Both the position numbers and the translations under genes were made by a program. Under the pieces are notes generated by a model. The model did not search any database and was not told where the DNA came from. It saw only the letters and a program-made list of their open reading frames with translations. A stretch of DNA of 7,982 nt. It comes from Bacteroidota bacterium. GTDB taxonomy: Bacteria; Bacteroidota; Bacteroidia; Bacteroidales; VadinHA17. How positions within the stretch are numbered: the first letter of the stretch is position 1; every line of letters begins with the position of its first letter. The DNA lies in NCBI GenBank assembly GCA_006227095.1, contig SBFZ01000181.1, positions 1 through 7,982 on the forward strand, given 5' to 3'. Positions 1 to 6,909 of the stretch are shown here, piece by piece.

Positions 1-303
1 CCAGTCGAATGATCTGAACATATGAGCGATGCTGTCGGGTGAATAGCCCATGGCATACATCGCGCCCACAATACTGCCCATGCTCACCCCGGTGATATAG
101 TCAGGTCTCAGTCCGGCTTCTTCCATGGCCTTAATAACCCCTATATGAGCCAGTCCCTTGGCTCCGCCGCCGCTGAGTGCAAGCCCCAGTGCGGGTCTTG
201 ATCGGGTGTTCACGGTTGTCTGGGCATTCAGGGGTTGCATTGCAAGGATCAACACTGCCAGTGCCGGCAGGATGCCTGATGCCGCAAACGCTTTTCTTAT
301 CAT
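1..303 (-). CDS. Patatin-like phospholipase, secreted (N-terminal 101 residues; cut by left window edge)
   Basis: A reading frame starts at an ATG (303-301) and stays open to base 1, so only the N-terminus is present. Residues 1-28 look like a signal peptide: a positive start (MIRK), a hydrophobic stretch rich in Leu/Ala/Ile, then LNAQ before TTVN. This suggests export to the periplasm or outer membrane. The catalytic domain then starts with [16 protein letters not shown], containing the patatin oxyanion-hole glycine motif. GVSMGS follows, with the GxSxG nucleophile serine. The Asp of the catalytic Ser-Asp dyad would lie beyond the window. Members of this family hydrolyse acyl esters of phospholipids or other lipids; the substrate is not predictable here. 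An in-frame ATG at 327-325 would add MIGKSTRY. I prefer 303 because it gives a conventional signal peptide and leaves more room for the divergent ygiQ promoter. No strong Shine-Dalgarno sequence precedes either start. It is transcribed away from ygiQ. Family call is firm; start and substrate are not. Confidence 0.88.
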   Translation of the reverse strand, partial: MIRKAFAASGILPALAVLILAMQPLNAQTTVNTRSRPALGLALSGGGAKGLAHIGVIKAMEEAGLRPDYITGVSMGSIVGAMYAMGYSPDSIAHMFRSFDW

Positions 304-326
304 ATACCTGGTACTTTTTCCGATCA

Positions 327-357
327 TTGACCCTGACAGATGAAAATAATACTTTTG
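327..357 (+). promoter_or_regulatory. Putative Bacteroidota-type promoter for ygiQ
   Basis: TACTTTTG at 350-357 matches the Bacteroidota -7 element TAnnTTTG exactly. ATTG, with its TTG at 327-329, sits 20 bp upstream, within the usual spacing for the -33 element. Transcription would start near 364, leaving a leader of roughly 40 nt before the ATG at 402. On the opposite strand I see no equally good element for the patatin gene. This is motif matching by eye, not evidence of activity. Confidence 0.55.
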
Positions 358-401
358 ATCACATTTTACAGCAATTTATCCATAATATGTAACTTGGCGA
401 C

Positions 402-2156
402 ATGATCAGTCGGGAAAAAAGCGGGATGAACTGGTTTCCCACATCGAGGAAGGAGATGGACGCTCTCGGGTGGGAGAGGGCTGATGTCATTCTCTTTTCG
501 GGTGATGCCTACATTGATCACCCTTCGTTCGGGGCCGCGGTAATTGCAAGGGTTCTGGAGTCTGAAGGGATGAAGGTAGCCGTTGTTCCGCAGCCCAACT
601 GGAGGGATGATCTGCGCGACTTCACCAAGCTGGGGGAGCCCCGTTTTTTCTTTGCCGTTACTGCAGGAAACATGGACTCCATGGTCAACCATTATACTGC
701 AGCCCGCAGGCTGAGATCCGATGATGCCTATACTCCCGGCGGTGCTGCCGGCTTCAGGCCTGATTATGCAACAATAGTCTACACCCGGGCGCTTAAAGGG
801 CTTTTTCCTTCTTTACCTGTACTCATAGGGGGGATAGAGGCCTCCATGAGGCGACTGATGCATTATGATTACTGGAAGGACAAGCTTGAGCCGTCCATTC
901 TGGTTTCCAGCGGAGCAGACATGCTTGTCTACGGGATGGCGGAGAGGGTGGTAGCAGGACTGGCCCGAAGGCTGAAGGCCGGGGAGAACCTGAAGGATAT
1001 CAGGGATATGCCCCAGTCGGCGTACCTGGTACCTGCAGGGGTTCCGATTCCGCCTTATCCCGGTGCCAGGGACAGGGCCCTGCGACCATGTCATGAGGCA
1101 GTCGCATCCAGGAAAGCCTACGCTGAAAACTTTGTCCTGTTTGAGAAGACGAGCAACAGCATGAACCCCGTCAGGCTGACTGAGCAGTGCGGTGATGTGA
1201 CGGTGGTGGTCAACCCTGCACTTCCGCCTGCAACAGAAGCCGAGACAGATGCCGTATATGATCTCCCGTTCAACTATGCACCTCACCCGAGGTATGACAA
1301 AAAGGGTCCTATCCCGGCATGGGAGATGATAAAATTCTCGGTCAACATTCATCGTGGTTGTTTTGGCGGGTGCAGTTTCTGTGCCATCGCTGCTCATCAG
1401 GGCAAGTTCATCAGCAGCCGCTCGGAGGCATCAGTCATGAGGGAGGTGGAGAAGATCAGCAGGATGGATGGTTTCAAAGGTTATCTCAGTGACCTGGGCG
1501 GACCTTCTGCCAATATGTACCGCATGGCAGGGAGGGACAGGGAGAGATGCATGAAGTGCGGACGTGCTTCATGTATATGGCCTTCTGTATGTGACAATCT
1601 GGATACGTCGCACAGGGATCTCACCTCACTCTATCGCAGGGTAAACTCACTTCCCTATATCAAAAAAGCCTTTGTGGGAAGCGGGGTGAGGTATGACCTG
1701 CTGATGAAGGAATACAACCGGAATGCAGGAAAGGATGAGGAACAATACCTCCGCGAACTTATCGTGAACCACACCAGCGGGAGGCTTAAGGTGGCTCCTG
1801 AACATACCGATGAGGATGTACTGTACCTCATGAGAAAAAGCTCTTTCAGGCACTTCAGGAAGCTGAGGGAGAAGTTTCTTGCCATAATAAAATCTGCCGG
1901 ACTGAAATATGAGCTGGTACCTTATTTTATCTCGGCTCACCCGGGTACCGACAACAGGAAGATGGAGGCGCTGGCCAGGGAGCTCTCTGACCTGGGAATG
2001 CATCCCGAACAGGTGCAGGATTTTACCCCTACACCCATGACCCTGGCCACAGCCATGTTCTATCTGGGGTTTGATCCCTACACGGGGAAGAAGGTCTATG
2101 TGGAGAGGGATATTGCCGGGAAGAGGAAGCAGAAGGGGTATTTCTTCAGGAAGTAG
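402..2156 (+). CDS. ygiQ: YgiQ family (UPF0313) radical SAM protein
   Basis: The 584-residue product matches the YgiQ/UPF0313 family throughout. Near the N-terminus it has GDAYIDHPSFG (residues 34-44) and AGNMDSMVNHYT (88-99), both hallmarks of the family. The radical SAM signature CxxxCxxC is C320, C324 and C327 in HRGCFGGCSFC, and these cysteines should bind the [4Fe-4S] cluster that cleaves S-adenosylmethionine. A second cysteine group, C383, C386, C391 and C397, follows and may bind another metal or cluster. The C-terminal part has KVAPEHT, ISAHPGTD and FTPTPMTL, then a short form of the DUF3362-like tail ending in GYFFRK. The E. coli protein is considerably longer at the C-terminus, and short tails also occur in the family. 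The start is unsettled: ATG 402 and in-frame ATG 426 (MNWFPTS...) are both possible, and neither has a convincing Shine-Dalgarno. The cellular reaction of YgiQ is unknown to me. It has its own promoter and ends in a repeat and terminator, so it is probably monocistronic. Confidence 0.93.
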   Translation: MISREKSGMNWFPTSRKEMDALGWERADVILFSGDAYIDHPSFGAAVIARVLESEGMKVAVVPQPNWRDDLRDFTKLGEPRFFFAVTAGNMDSMVNHYTAARRLRSDDAYTPGGAAGFRPDYATIVYTRALKGLFPSLPVLIGGIEASMRRLMHYDYWKDKLEPSILVSSGADMLVYGMAERVVAGLARRLKAGENLKDIRDMPQSAYLVPAGVPIPPYPGARDRALRPCHEAVASRKAYAENFVLFEKTSNSMNPVRLTEQCGDVTVVVNPALPPATEAETDAVYDLPFNYAPHPRYDKKGPIPAWEMIKFSVNIHRGCFGGCSFCAIAAHQGKFISSRSEASVMREVEKISRMDGFKGYLSDLGGPSANMYRMAGRDRERCMKCGRASCIWPSVCDNLDTSHRDLTSLYRRVNSLPYIKKAFVGSGVRYDLLMKEYNRNAGKDEEQYLRELIVNHTSGRLKVAPEHTDEDVLYLMRKSSFRHFRKLREKFLAIIKSAGLKYELVPYFISAHPGTDNRKMEALARELSDLGMHPEQVQDFTPTPMTLATAMFYLGFDPYTGKKVYVERDIAGKRKQKGYFFRK

Positions 2157-2239
2157 GCAGCCGGCAGTCGGCAGTTGGCAGTACCAGTAGGCGGCAGGCA
2201 GCCGGCAGTCGGCAGTTGGCAGTACCAGTAGGCGGCAGG
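2155..2239. repeat. 41-bp tandem repeat, two exact copies, downstream of ygiQ
   Basis: The segment 2155-2198 is identical to 2196-2239, a 44-bp match at a 41-bp period, so there are slightly more than two perfect copies. The unit itself is built from shorter words (GGCAGCC, GGCAGTCGGCAGTTGGCAGT, ACCAGTAGGCGG). A degenerate third copy follows at about 2240-2266 (AGTCGGCCGTACCAGTTGGCAGTCGG). The first copy begins within the last two bases of the ygiQ TAG stop codon, so it may have spread up to the coding boundary. No protein-coding signal is seen across it. Confidence 0.9.
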
Positions 2240-2257
2240 GAGTCGGCCGTACCAGTT

Positions 2258-2310
2258 GGCAGTCGGAATTGCTGCTTTGACTGCCGGGTGCAGACTGGCG
2301 ACTGCAGACT
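2258..2310. repeat. Inverted relatives of the 41-bp repeat forming a possible hairpin
   Basis: GGCAGTC at 2258-2264 is the exact reverse complement of GACTGCC at 2279-2285, a 7-bp stem around a 14-nt loop. Beyond it, the words GCAGACT (2290-2296 and 2304-2310) and GACTGC continue the same vocabulary in the opposite orientation to the tandem repeat. The stretch from the ygiQ stop to the terminator is therefore almost entirely direct and inverted repeat material. Confidence 0.65.
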
Positions 2311-2344
2311 AAAAAAGAAGGCCGGTTCTGCCGGCCTCTTTTTT
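2311..2344. terminator. Bidirectional rho-independent terminator between ygiQ and the hydrogenase operon
   Basis: GGCCGG (2320-2325) and CCGGCC (2331-2336) form a 6-bp G/C stem around the loop TTCTG, extended by one A-T pair and then by an A-run at 2311-2316 facing a T-run at 2339-2344. A U-tract follows the hairpin in both reading directions, so it can end ygiQ transcripts and also those of the converging hydrogenase operon. Its right edge directly abuts the hydC stop codon. Confidence 0.9.
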
Positions 2345-2827
2345 CTATTCGTACTCCTTCAGTATCGCCTTCACATCATCGGGGGCGACCCTTCCGTAGG
2401 TTTTCTCCCCGACCAGCACAACGGGTGCCAGTCCGCATGCCCCCACACAGCGAAGGCTTGACAGTGAGAACTTTCCGTCAGCGGTTGTCTGCCCTACCTG
2501 GATGGAGAGTTCCTTTCTGAACTCGTCAAGGACCTTTTCGGCGCCTCTGACATAACAGGCAGTACCCATGCATATGCTGATCGGGTGTTTGCCCTTGGGA
2601 GTCATGGTGAAGAATGAATAAAAGGTCACCACGCCGTACACCTGTGCAGTTGAGATATTGAGTTTTGCGGCAATGGCTTCCTGTACTTCTGCCGGCAGGT
2701 ACCCGAAGTGTTCCTGTGTCCTGTGAAGGACATTAATCAGTTCCAGCGGTTCGTTATCGAAAGAATCGCAGATTTCATGGATCTTATCAAGATCTTCCTG
2801 TCTCAGTTCTATCTTTATACTTGACAT
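2345..2827 (-). CDS. hydC: NuoE-like [2Fe-2S] subunit of bifurcating [FeFe] hydrogenase (HydC/HndA)
   Basis: The 160-residue protein has the length and layout of the 24-kDa NuoE family. It starts with a helical domain (about residues 8-70, containing FGYLP and VYGVVTFYSFF), followed by a thioredoxin-like ferredoxin domain. The four [2Fe-2S] ligands are visible as C86 and C91 (CMGTAC) and C127 and C131 (CVGACG). In NAD-linked multimeric [FeFe] hydrogenases this subunit sits beside the flavoprotein HydB and is part of the electron relay. It is cytoplasmic, with no signal peptide or membrane segment. The ATG at 2827 starts a well-aligned family N-terminus; only a weak purine-rich AGAG lies upstream. 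It lies 32 bp after the hydA stop and is the last gene of the operon, directly followed by the terminator. In many clostridial clusters the equivalent gene comes near the front, so the position is unusual. NuoE of complex I is the alternative, but the neighbours make that unlikely. Confidence 0.93.
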   Translation of the reverse strand: MSSIKIELRQEDLDKIHEICDSFDNEPLELINVLHRTQEHFGYLPAEVQEAIAAKLNISTAQVYGVVTFYSFFTMTPKGKHPISICMGTACYVRGAEKVLDEFRKELSIQVGQTTADGKFSLSSLRCVGACGLAPVVLVGEKTYGRVAPDDVKAILKEYE

Positions 2828-2849
2828 TTCTCTGAATTTTAAAGTTAAT

Positions 2850-2859
2850 TACCGCGGTA
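2850..2859. other. 10-bp perfect palindrome in the hydA-hydC gap
   Basis: TACCGCGGTA reads the same on both strands and abuts the hydA TGA stop codon (2862-2860). It lies in the 32-bp spacer before hydC. It is too short and lacks a U-tract to be a terminator. It could be an RNA-processing or protein-binding site, or chance. Confidence 0.3.
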
Positions 2860-4638
2860 TCACTGTTTGACGATGATCTTCGCTTTCCTGTCAAAATAGT
2901 GGGTATGCAGCAGGTGGTGAGCCTTTTCGCTGTTGGGTTCGCCCAGGAACTCGGTGTAAAGCTGGAGCACATACTGGTTTTCGTGTGACAGTCTTATGGG
3001 TTTGTTCCTGTCTTCGTCGTATATAGCCATTGCCCTTGCCTTAAGTACAGATGAGTCACCGTGATGGAGCGGCTGGCCGCCACCGCCGATGCATCCGCCA
3101 GGGCAGGCCATTACTTCAATTGCATGGAATTTTGAGCGACCGGCTTTCACCTCATCAAGCAGCTTGCGTGCATTGCCGAGGCCGTGAGCTATACCGATGC
3201 TGAGAGGGAAACCGTCGAAGTCGATGGTTGCCTGGCGCACACCCTCCATACCTCTGAGTTCAGTGAATTCGAGGCGGCTGAGTTTTTTGCCAGTGTATAG
3301 TTCATAGGCAGTGCGCACGGCTGCTTCAATCACCCCTCCGGTGTTTCCGAAGATGACACCGGCGCCTGTTGATTCGCCAAGTGGTCTGTCAAAGTCAGAA
3401 TCAGGAAGGTTTGCAAAGTCGATGTTTGCCTGGCGGATAAAGTGTGCCAGCTCACGTGTAGATATTGAAAAGTCTACATCCGGGTTACCGTCAACGGCGA
3501 ACTCGGGTCTCTGGCTTTCATATTTCTTGGCGAGGCAGGGCATTATTGATACAACCACCATATCCTTGCGGTTGACATTGATCTTGTCAGCAAAGTATGT
3601 CTTGGCGATAGCGCCGAACATCTGTTGCGGTGACTTGGCCGTTGAAGGTACATCCTTCAGGTCAGGGTAGTTATGTTCGAAGAAGTTGACCCAGCCCGGG
3701 CAGCATGATGTCAGTATCGGTATATTGGCATTTTTGTCGCCGTTCAGGAATTTCTTCAGTCTTGTGAGGAACTCTGTGCCCTCCTCCATTATGGTGAGGT
3801 CGGCAGCAAAGTCGGTGTCAAATACATAGTCAAAGCCGAGTTCCCTCAGGGCAGATACGAGTTTGCCCGTGACCAGGGTTCCGGGTTTCATTCCGAACTC
3901 TTCACCCAGGGCTGCGCGTACTGCAGGAGCTGTCTGCACCACAACCGTTTTGGCCGGGTCAACTATGGCGCGAAGTACTTCGCGGGTATGGTCAACCTCT
4001 GTCAGGGCGCCGGTGGGGCAAACTGCCACGCACTGACCGCAATAGGTACAGGGTGAATACTCCAGGTTCTGCTCGAAGGCGGGAGCCACGGCAGCCATGA
4101 AGCCCCTGTTGAATGCCGAGAGGGCACCCACCGTCTGTACGTCGTTGCACATCATCTCGCATCGGCGGCACATGATGCACTTGTCAAGGTCACGGATAAT
4201 GGAGGGAGAAGTGTCCTTCCTGTAGGTCGACATTTCTGCAATCTCCTGTCCTGGAATTTCCCTTATACCCAGCCTGTTGGCCATATCCTGCAGTTCGCAG
4301 GTCCCCGATTTGGGGCAGATGAGGCAATCCTTCGGGTGGTCGGAGAGGATGAACTCCATCACCGTCCTGCGGGCATTCATGACCCTTGGGGTGTGGGTGC
4401 GTATGACGGCTCCGTCATCACACTTCGTAATGCAGGCAGGGGAGAGGTTCCTGCGTCCGTGTACTTCCACAACGCAGATCCTGCAACCTCCGGGCTTGTT
4501 CTCAATGTTCAGGTCATCAAGCCTCATGTGGCACAGGGTGGGTATGTCAATCCCCATTTTCCTTGCTGCATCGAGGATGGTTGTTCCCTTCTCGACTTCA
4601 ACCTGTTTGTTGTCTATGGTAAGTTTTATTGTTTCCAT
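2860..4638 (-). CDS. hydA: [FeFe] hydrogenase catalytic subunit, group A3-like (HydA/HndD)
   Basis: The 592-residue product is a complete modular [FeFe] hydrogenase. An N-terminal plant-type [2Fe-2S] domain has C36, C52, C55 and C69. A His-Cys3 [4Fe-4S] site follows (H101, C105, C108, C114). Next is a two-cluster ferredoxin domain (C154, C157, C160, C164 and C197, C200, C203, C207). The H-cluster domain has all three signatures: TSCCPGW (C312, the probable proton-relay cysteine, and C313, a cluster ligand), MPCLAKKYE (C368, K371), and a motif at 508-523 with C512 and C516 followed by GGGGQP. The C-terminal small-subunit-like domain (about 532-585) is fused, as usual. No essential residue is missing. 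It interconverts protons and H2 in the cytoplasm, drawing electrons through HydB and HydC. The gene begins 18 bp after the hydB stop with AGCAGGA upstream of the ATG. Maturases HydE, HydF and HydG are required by this enzyme class but are not in the window. Confidence 0.97.
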   Translation of the reverse strand: METIKLTIDNKQVEVEKGTTILDAARKMGIDIPTLCHMRLDDLNIENKPGGCRICVVEVHGRRNLSPACITKCDDGAVIRTHTPRVMNARRTVMEFILSDHPKDCLICPKSGTCELQDMANRLGIREIPGQEIAEMSTYRKDTSPSIIRDLDKCIMCRRCEMMCNDVQTVGALSAFNRGFMAAVAPAFEQNLEYSPCTYCGQCVAVCPTGALTEVDHTREVLRAIVDPAKTVVVQTAPAVRAALGEEFGMKPGTLVTGKLVSALRELGFDYVFDTDFAADLTIMEEGTEFLTRLKKFLNGDKNANIPILTSCCPGWVNFFEHNYPDLKDVPSTAKSPQQMFGAIAKTYFADKINVNRKDMVVVSIMPCLAKKYESQRPEFAVDGNPDVDFSISTRELAHFIRQANIDFANLPDSDFDRPLGESTGAGVIFGNTGGVIEAAVRTAYELYTGKKLSRLEFTELRGMEGVRQATIDFDGFPLSIGIAHGLGNARKLLDEVKAGRSKFHAIEVMACPGGCIGGGGQPLHHGDSSVLKARAMAIYDEDRNKPIRLSHENQYVLQLYTEFLGEPNSEKAHHLLHTHYFDRKAKIIVKQ

Positions 4639-4656
4639 CGTATTTCCTGCTGGTCT

Positions 4657-6450
4657 TTAGTTGATAAGCACTGCGCCAAATTTGCATTTATCGAAGCAGG
4701 CTCCGCATTTGATGCATTTCTCCTGGTCAATGAAATGCGGACCCTTTCGTTCACCGGTGATGGCGTTGACCGGGCACCCTCTTGCGCAGGCAGTACAGCC
4801 AACGCACTTGTCAACCTCAATGGTGTATCTCATCAGGTCACGGCATGAGCCGGCCGGACACCTCTTGTCGGTGACATGGGCCACGTATTCATTCCAGAAA
4901 TTGTTCATGGTTGATAGCACCGGGTTTGGAGACGACTGGCCGAGGCCGCAGAGTGATGTGTCCTTGATTACATTGCTCATGTTCTTCAGCCGGTCGAGGT
5001 CTGCCATTGTTCCGTTACCCTTGGTGATATGGGTAAGAAGCTCATGCAGCCTTTTGTTGCCTATACGGCATGGGGCACATTTTCCGCATGACTCTTCAAC
5101 CGTGAATTCAAGGAAGTACTTTGCTATTGAAACCATACAGTCATCTTCATCCATGACAATCATCCCTCCGGAGCCCATCATGGAACCCACAGCCAGGAGG
5201 TTATCAAAGTCTATAGGTGTATCAAGATGCTCTTCGGTAAGACATCCGCCGGAAGGGCCTCCGGTCTGTACGGCCTTGAACTTCTTGCCGTTCTTGATGC
5301 CGCCGCCGATCTCAAAGATGATCTCGCGCAGGGTGGTTCCCATGGGTACTTCTATGAGGCCCACGTTGTTTATCTTGCCTGCAAGGGCGAATACCTTTGT
5401 CCCCTTTGATTTTTCGGTGCCGATCGAGGAGAACCACTCCCAACCCTTGTTGATGATGACCGGTACGCTGGCGAAGGTCTCGACGTTATTGACGTTTGTC
5501 GGTTTACCCAGGAAACCGCTTTCAGCCGGGAAGGGGGGTTTGTTTGTAGGTTCACCGCGCATCCCCTCCATTGAATGGATGAGGGCAGTCTCCTCGCCGC
5601 AGACGAAGGCACCGGCACCATAGCGCAGGTCAATGTCGAAGCTGAAGTCGCTTCCGAAGATATTGTTTCCAAGGAGTCCGTACTCACGGGCCTGCCTGAT
5701 TGCTATCTTCAGACGGTCAATAGCCAGGGGATACTCTGCCCTGATGTATATAAGGCCTTTGGATGCTCCGATAGCGAAGCCGCATATTGCCATTGCCTCT
5801 AGGACAGAGTGCGGGTCACCTTCAAGTACGGAGCGGTCCATGAATGCTCCGGGGTCACCCTCATCGGCATTACAGACTACGTATTTCTGATCAGCCTTGT
5901 TCCTTGAGGCTATTTCCCATTTCAGCCCGGCAGGGAATCCTGCGCCACCGCGTCCGCGAAGGCCTGATTTCTTCATGGTATCAATCACATCAGCCGGAGA
6001 GAGTTCACTTAAGCACTTTCCAAGTGCTGCATATCCCTCACGTGCGATGTATTCATCAATGTTCTCAGGGTTAATGAAACCGCAGTTGCGCAGGGCTATG
6101 CGGATCTGTTTCCTGTAGAACCCCATGTGCTTTGAATCGGTGATGTGCTCCCTGGTCTTGGGATCAACGTAAAGGAGCCTCTGTACCGGTCTTCCCTTTA
6201 TGACATGCTCAGCAACTATTACCGCAGCATCCTCCGGTTTGACCTGCACATAAAAGGTGTTGTCAGGCATTACCTTGACAACGGGTCCCTTCTCGCAGAA
6301 GCCGAAACAGCCGGTCATGATAACCTGGACCTCATTGCCGAGACCCTTTTCTTCGAGTTCCCTCTTCAGACTCTCTCCGATGAGACTGCTTTCCGAGGCG
6401 CGACAGCCGGTTCCGCCACAGACAAGAAGGTGCATTCTGAATTTTGACAT
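4657..6450 (-). CDS. hydB: NuoF-like NAD(P)H/FMN flavoprotein subunit of bifurcating hydrogenase (HydB/HndC)
   Basis: The 597-residue protein has three parts. An N-terminal thioredoxin-like [2Fe-2S] domain has C11, C16, C48 and C52. The NuoF core has the nucleotide- and FMN-binding glycine motif GLRGRGGAGFP (163-173), CNADEGDPGAF (193-203) and the [4Fe-4S] site SCGKCAPCR (C455, C458, C461) completed by C501. A C-terminal two-cluster ferredoxin domain has C549, C552, C555, C559 and C579, C582, C585, C589. That extra ferredoxin domain separates HydB/HndC from plain complex I NuoF and fits the electron-bifurcating hydrogenase type. Two further cysteines, C531 and C536 (RCPAGSC), precede the ferredoxin domain and may bind metal. 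HydB oxidises or reduces NAD(P)(H) at FMN and passes electrons to HydA and ferredoxin. It has the clearest Shine-Dalgarno of the operon (AGGGAGG, about 9 nt before ATG), suiting a high-expression subunit. The gap from hndB is 20 bp. NADH versus NADPH preference cannot be read from the sequence. Confidence 0.96.
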   Translation of the reverse strand: MSKFRMHLLVCGGTGCRASESSLIGESLKRELEEKGLGNEVQVIMTGCFGFCEKGPVVKVMPDNTFYVQVKPEDAAVIVAEHVIKGRPVQRLLYVDPKTREHITDSKHMGFYRKQIRIALRNCGFINPENIDEYIAREGYAALGKCLSELSPADVIDTMKKSGLRGRGGAGFPAGLKWEIASRNKADQKYVVCNADEGDPGAFMDRSVLEGDPHSVLEAMAICGFAIGASKGLIYIRAEYPLAIDRLKIAIRQAREYGLLGNNIFGSDFSFDIDLRYGAGAFVCGEETALIHSMEGMRGEPTNKPPFPAESGFLGKPTNVNNVETFASVPVIINKGWEWFSSIGTEKSKGTKVFALAGKINNVGLIEVPMGTTLREIIFEIGGGIKNGKKFKAVQTGGPSGGCLTEEHLDTPIDFDNLLAVGSMMGSGGMIVMDEDDCMVSIAKYFLEFTVEESCGKCAPCRIGNKRLHELLTHITKGNGTMADLDRLKNMSNVIKDTSLCGLGQSSPNPVLSTMNNFWNEYVAHVTDKRCPAGSCRDLMRYTIEVDKCVGCTACARGCPVNAITGERKGPHFIDQEKCIKCGACFDKCKFGAVLIN

Positions 6451-6470
6451 TATTATTTTCCTCCCTGTAA

Positions 6471-6863
6471 TTAGTCTATTTTCTCATAGTTCACCGGTAT
6501 GATTCCGTCAACCAGTTCCCCGTTCTTGATGTATTTCTCAATGATATCATCGGCTTTTTTTCTGTCGACAAAGCCGTAAACCACAGGTTCCTGGCCCGGA
6601 AGCTGAACCTCTACCGTAGGTTCGGCATAACAGTAACCCATGCATCCTGTCTGGGTGACCACGGCACCGATGCCCCTCTTGTCAAGCTCCTCAACGAAGA
6701 AATCCATTATCGGCTTTGCACCGGATGCGATACCACAGGTAGCCATGGCAACCTTTACCTGAACCAGGCCCTCGGGGTTGTCGCCCCTGACCCTCAGCTC
6801 AAGCTTTTCCTTTGCTTCCTCACGGATCCTCTTCAAGTCTGCAAGTGATTTAAGTTTTTCCAT
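6471..6863 (-). CDS. hndB: Small thioredoxin-like (2Fe-2S) ferredoxin-domain protein, HndB/HydD type
   Basis: This 130-residue protein resembles the small subunit found beside HydB in four-subunit [FeFe] hydrogenases (HndB of Desulfovibrio; a comparable small HydD in Acetobacterium). An N-terminal charged helix (about 1-25) leads into a thioredoxin-like ferredoxin fold. Within it are VAMATCGIASGA (38-49), with C43, and TGCMGYCYAEP (72-82), with C74 and C78. A standard cluster site of this fold needs four cysteines, with a C-x4-C first pair. Here the position five after C43 is G48, so only three ligands are visible and cluster binding is doubtful. The role is probably structural or regulatory within the hydrogenase complex. 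The ATG at 6863 is preceded by A/T-rich sequence without a Shine-Dalgarno. The gap of 76 bp upstream is the longest in the operon and may hold an internal promoter. Family assignment is good; function is inferred from context. Confidence 0.88.
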   Translation of the reverse strand: MEKLKSLADLKRIREEAKEKLELRVRGDNPEGLVQVKVAMATCGIASGAKPIMDFFVEELDKRGIGAVVTQTGCMGYCYAEPTVEVQLPGQEPVVYGFVDRKKADDIIEKYIKNGELVDGIIPVNYEKID

Positions 6864-6909
6864 TTCAAATGTTTTTATTCTGAATTGTTTGTGTCTTCGG
6901 ATTGATCGG

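Noticed and set aside
813..1397. 194-codon minus-strand frame inside ygiQ
   Set aside because: It is antisense to a conserved radical SAM gene and its product shows no motif or plausible start signal.
2155..2310. CRISPR array
   Set aside because: The copies are directly adjacent with no unique spacers between them, and no cas gene is present.
2216..2461. 81-codon plus-strand frame starting in the repeat region
   Set aside because: It is made of repeat and terminator sequence followed by antisense of hydC; no protein-like character.
4336..4848. 170-codon plus-strand frame across the hydA-hydB junction
   Set aside because: It is antisense to two well-supported genes that occupy the region fully.
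4661..5623. 320-codon open frame on the plus strand opposite hydB
   Set aside because: It lies wholly antisense to the strongly conserved hydB gene, has no recognisable domain, and its composition is what the complement of a GC-rich coding sequence gives.
2345..6450. Complex I (NuoE, NuoF, NuoG) fragment
   Set aside because: The large subunit carries H-cluster motifs rather than a NuoG molybdopterin-type domain, HydB has an extra ferredoxin domain, and no membrane subunits are present.
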